From NCBI GenBank assembly GCA_028696755.1, contig JAQVGK010000205.1:1-6578 (forward strand): 6,578 nt of DNA, written 5' to 3'. Origin of the DNA: Bacteroidales bacterium. Lineage in GTDB: Bacteria > Bacteroidota > Bacteroidia > Bacteroidales > ML635J-15. The notes beneath the pieces were generated by a model, which saw only the letters and a list, made by a program, of their open reading frames with translations, was not told where the DNA came from and did no database searches. The position numbers were made by a program, and so were the translations under genes. Of this stretch, positions 4,449-6,578 are shown one piece after another. How positions within the stretch are numbered: the first letter of the stretch is position 1; every line of letters starts with the position of its first letter.

Positions 4449-6542
4449 ATGCTTTGGTCATTTACATACAACGAACAAAACGATTGGCGTGATAAATTAA
4501 ACTCAGTTCCTTTCGAAGATAAATCTGGCACTTGGCAGCTAAGATATTATCAGGAAATAGCTGTAAAAAACGTACTAGAAGCAATTGCACAAAATAAAAC
4601 CAGAATTCTTCTAACCTTGGCAACTGGAACTGGCAAAACTGCAATTGCTTTCCAAATAGCATGGAAATTATTTCAAACTCGATGGTCTTTAGATTTAACT
4701 GCCAGCAGGAGGCCAAGAATATTATTTCTTGCTGACAGAAATATTTTAGCTGATCAGGCATATAATTCATTTTCGGCTTTTCCAGAGGATGCGATGGTTC
4801 GCATTAAACCAAAAGACATTAAGAAAAAAGGCAAAGTTCCGACCAATGGCAGCATCTTTTTTACAATATTTCAATCTTTTATGACATCAGCGTCAGAGAC
4901 TGATGATGAAAACTACGATTTGCCGATGGCTGCAGAAGCAATAGTTCCTTTCAATTCGGATGCTTATAACTTTGGCCAATATCCAAAAGATTTTTTTGAT
5001 TTAATCATTATTGACGAATGTCACAGAGGAGGAGCAAATGATGAAGGAACCTGGCGTGCAATACTCGAGTATTTTTCACCAGCTGTTCAGCTTGGTTTAA
5101 CTGCAACTCCAAAGCGTAAAGATAATATTGATACATATCGTTATTTTGGCGAGCCGGTTTACGTTTATTCCTTAAAAGAAGGAATCAATGATGGCTATCT
5201 AACGCCGTTTAAGGTAAGGCGAATAAAAACTACGCTCGACGATTATGTTTATACCGATGATGACGAAATAATCGAAGGAGAAATAAAAGAAGGAAAGCTT
5301 TATACAGAATCAGATTTTAACCGTATTATTGAGATTAAAGAGCGTGAGGCAAAGCGAGTTCAGATTTTCATGGACGAAATAAATCAGAATGAAAAATCTA
5401 TAGTTTTTTGTGCCACACAATTACATGCTGCAGCTGTTCGTGACCTAGTAAATCAATATCGCCACAGTAAGCCTGGTGAGCCTGTCGAACCAGATTATTG
5501 TGTGCGTGTAACTGCAAACGATGGCGAAATAGGCGAGCAGTTTTTAAGAGAGTTCCAGGATAATGAAAAAACGATTCCGACAATTCTTACAACATCGCAA
5601 AAACTTTCTACCGGTGTTGATGCTCGCAATATCAGAAATATAATTCTGATGCGTCCAGTAAAACAAATTATTGAGTTTAAGCAAATTGTAGGGCGTGGAA
5701 CCAGGCTTTTTGATGGCAAAGAGTATTTCACTATTTACGATTTTGTTGATGCATATCAAAGATTTCTCGATCCTGAATGGGACGGCGAACCACAACCAGA
5801 GGAACCCTGCAAGTTTTGTGGCCAAATTCCATGCGTTTGCATAAAGGAACCTCCGAAACCATGTTCTGTTTGTGGTCAAAGACCATGTGTGTGCGAAAAA
5901 GAACCACCAGAACCTTGCCCTGTTTGTGGTCAAAGACCATGTGTTTGTAAAAAGAAAGTAAAAGTCAAACTTAGAGACGGTAAAGAGCGTGAAATTCAGC
6001 ACATGATTTCTACTTCATTTTGGAGTGCTAACGGAACACCAATTTCGGCACAGGAATTTCTCGAAAATCTGTTTGGCGAACTACCCAATTTATTCAAAAA
6101 CGAGAACGAATTGCGTGAAATCTGGAGCAATCCACTTACCCGCAAAACTTTGCTCGAAAAACTCGAAGATGTTGGATTTGGCAAAGAAGAACTAAAATCA
6201 TTGCAGCAGTTAATAAATGCTGAGAAAAGCGATTTGTTCGATGTATTGGAATATGTTTTCGACAGCGACTTTAAGCCTATAACTCGAGAAGAAAGAGTTT
6301 CCAGAGCTAAAGCTACAATCTTTGCATTTTTAAACGACAAGCAAAAAGAGTTTATCGAATTTGTATTGAATAAATACATCGAAGCCGGCGTTGGCGAACT
6401 TGATCAGGAAAAACTCCCAATTCTACTTCAAACAAAATATCAATCCCTCGAAGATGCTTTGGGTATTTTAGGCGATGTGCAAAATATCAGCGCATTGTTT
6501 ATCGAGTTCCAGAAACATTTGTATGAGAGGGGTGTGGCGTAG
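4449..6542 (+). CDS. hsdR: Type I restriction endonuclease subunit R, helicase and C-terminal part (EcoEI-like)
   Basis: This is the ATP-dependent DNA translocase of the type I complex. The full frame from 4077 would be 821 residues, close to the EcoEI-type R subunit. Numbered from 4449: Walker A ATGTGKT (58-64), motif II DECH (189-192), motif III LTATPKR (217-223), motif VI QIVGRGTRL (412-420). Three 18-residue cysteine repeats follow (452-500), then a helical C-terminal domain like EcoEI_R_C that should contact the methylase-specificity core. ATG 4449 is the first start codon after the upstream TGA, 69 bases on, but it is an internal methionine of the ancestral protein (residue 125), not a native start. 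The piece lacks the PD-(D/E)xK nuclease. Unless the stop is suppressed or is an error, restriction is probably lost while recognition genes remain. It ends with TAG at 6540-6542. Confidence 0.92.
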   Translation: MLWSFTYNEQNDWRDKLNSVPFEDKSGTWQLRYYQEIAVKNVLEAIAQNKTRILLTLATGTGKTAIAFQIAWKLFQTRWSLDLTASRRPRILFLADRNILADQAYNSFSAFPEDAMVRIKPKDIKKKGKVPTNGSIFFTIFQSFMTSASETDDENYDLPMAAEAIVPFNSDAYNFGQYPKDFFDLIIIDECHRGGANDEGTWRAILEYFSPAVQLGLTATPKRKDNIDTYRYFGEPVYVYSLKEGINDGYLTPFKVRRIKTTLDDYVYTDDDEIIEGEIKEGKLYTESDFNRIIEIKEREAKRVQIFMDEINQNEKSIVFCATQLHAAAVRDLVNQYRHSKPGEPVEPDYCVRVTANDGEIGEQFLREFQDNEKTIPTILTTSQKLSTGVDARNIRNIILMRPVKQIIEFKQIVGRGTRLFDGKEYFTIYDFVDAYQRFLDPEWDGEPQPEEPCKFCGQIPCVCIKEPPKPCSVCGQRPCVCEKEPPEPCPVCGQRPCVCKKKVKVKLRDGKEREIQHMISTSFWSANGTPISAQEFLENLFGELPNLFKNENELREIWSNPLTRKTLLEKLEDVGFGKEELKSLQQLINAEKSDLFDVLEYVFDSDFKPITREERVSRAKATIFAFLNDKQKEFIEFVLNKYIEAGVGELDQEKLPILLQTKYQSLEDALGILGDVQNISALFIEFQKHLYERGVA
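5802..5957 (+). repeat. Three tandem 54-base cysteine-knuckle repeats within hsdR
   Basis: Units start at 5802, 5856 and 5910. Each encodes a C-x2-C-G-Q-x-x-C-x-C knuckle (for example PCSVCGQRPCVC) followed by a charged, proline-containing linker, giving 12 cysteines in total. Units 2 and 3 are almost identical at the DNA level, which suggests recent duplication. Each unit could bind one zinc ion. The array sits between the helicase motor and the C-terminal domain. Confidence 0.88.
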
Positions 6543-6578
6543 GGGATGATGTGTTTTTGATTAAATATTTAAAATTTA
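6543..6578. other. Short 3' flank of hsdR
   Basis: Thirty-six AT-rich bases follow the hsdR stop. No gene start or terminator hairpin can be supported before the window ends. Confidence 0.5.

Noticed and set aside
5544..6002. Long reverse-strand frame opposite the HsdR cysteine repeats
   Set aside because: It mirrors the helicase gene and its repeats, with no recognisable domain. It is a shadow of the real gene.

Overview
The window is AT-rich DNA, probably from a member of the Bacteroidota. The clues are the sequence of the restriction genes, the lack of strong Shine-Dalgarno motifs, and the GCCCTGAAAGGGC palindromes around a small Y1 transposase. This is an inference from style; no marker gene is present. 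All genes read on the + strand.

Layout. Positions 1-833 hold the 3' part of a type I specificity subunit gene (hsdS); its start, and presumably hsdM, lie upstream of the window. Then come tcmP (848-1741), a three-Cys-motif Gp37/Gp68 (DUF5131) gene (1745-2500) and the type I restriction subunit gene hsdR. Gaps are only 14, 3 and 13 bases, so this was one operon: target recognition, an accessory TcmP/DUF5131 pair, and the ATP-driven nuclease.

The hsdR start is present twice. The first copy (from 2514) keeps only about 35 codons and runs into a palindrome-rich block carrying an IS200/IS605-like REP-associated tyrosine transposase (RAYT, 2886-3338). A complete start reappears at 4077 after about 740 bases with no convincing gene. 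The repeated segment is 110 bases (2508-2617 and 4071-4180) with two mismatches. The cargo is therefore flanked by long direct repeats, and recombination between them would restore the ancestral operon. The restored hsdR would still not be intact: the reading frame from 4077 has an in-frame TGA at 4377-4379, where the family normally has glycine. This separates the PD-(D/E)xK nuclease part from the helicase motor (4449-6542).

The gene-poor stretch 3339-4076 is highly structured. It holds inverted REP palindromes, two modules of identical geometry whose 12-base arms differ in sequence but keep their pairing, and an imperfect 29-base duplication just upstream of the second hsdR start. The two modules (3656-3714 and 3849-3907) are the least explained signal here and the best candidate for something undescribed.
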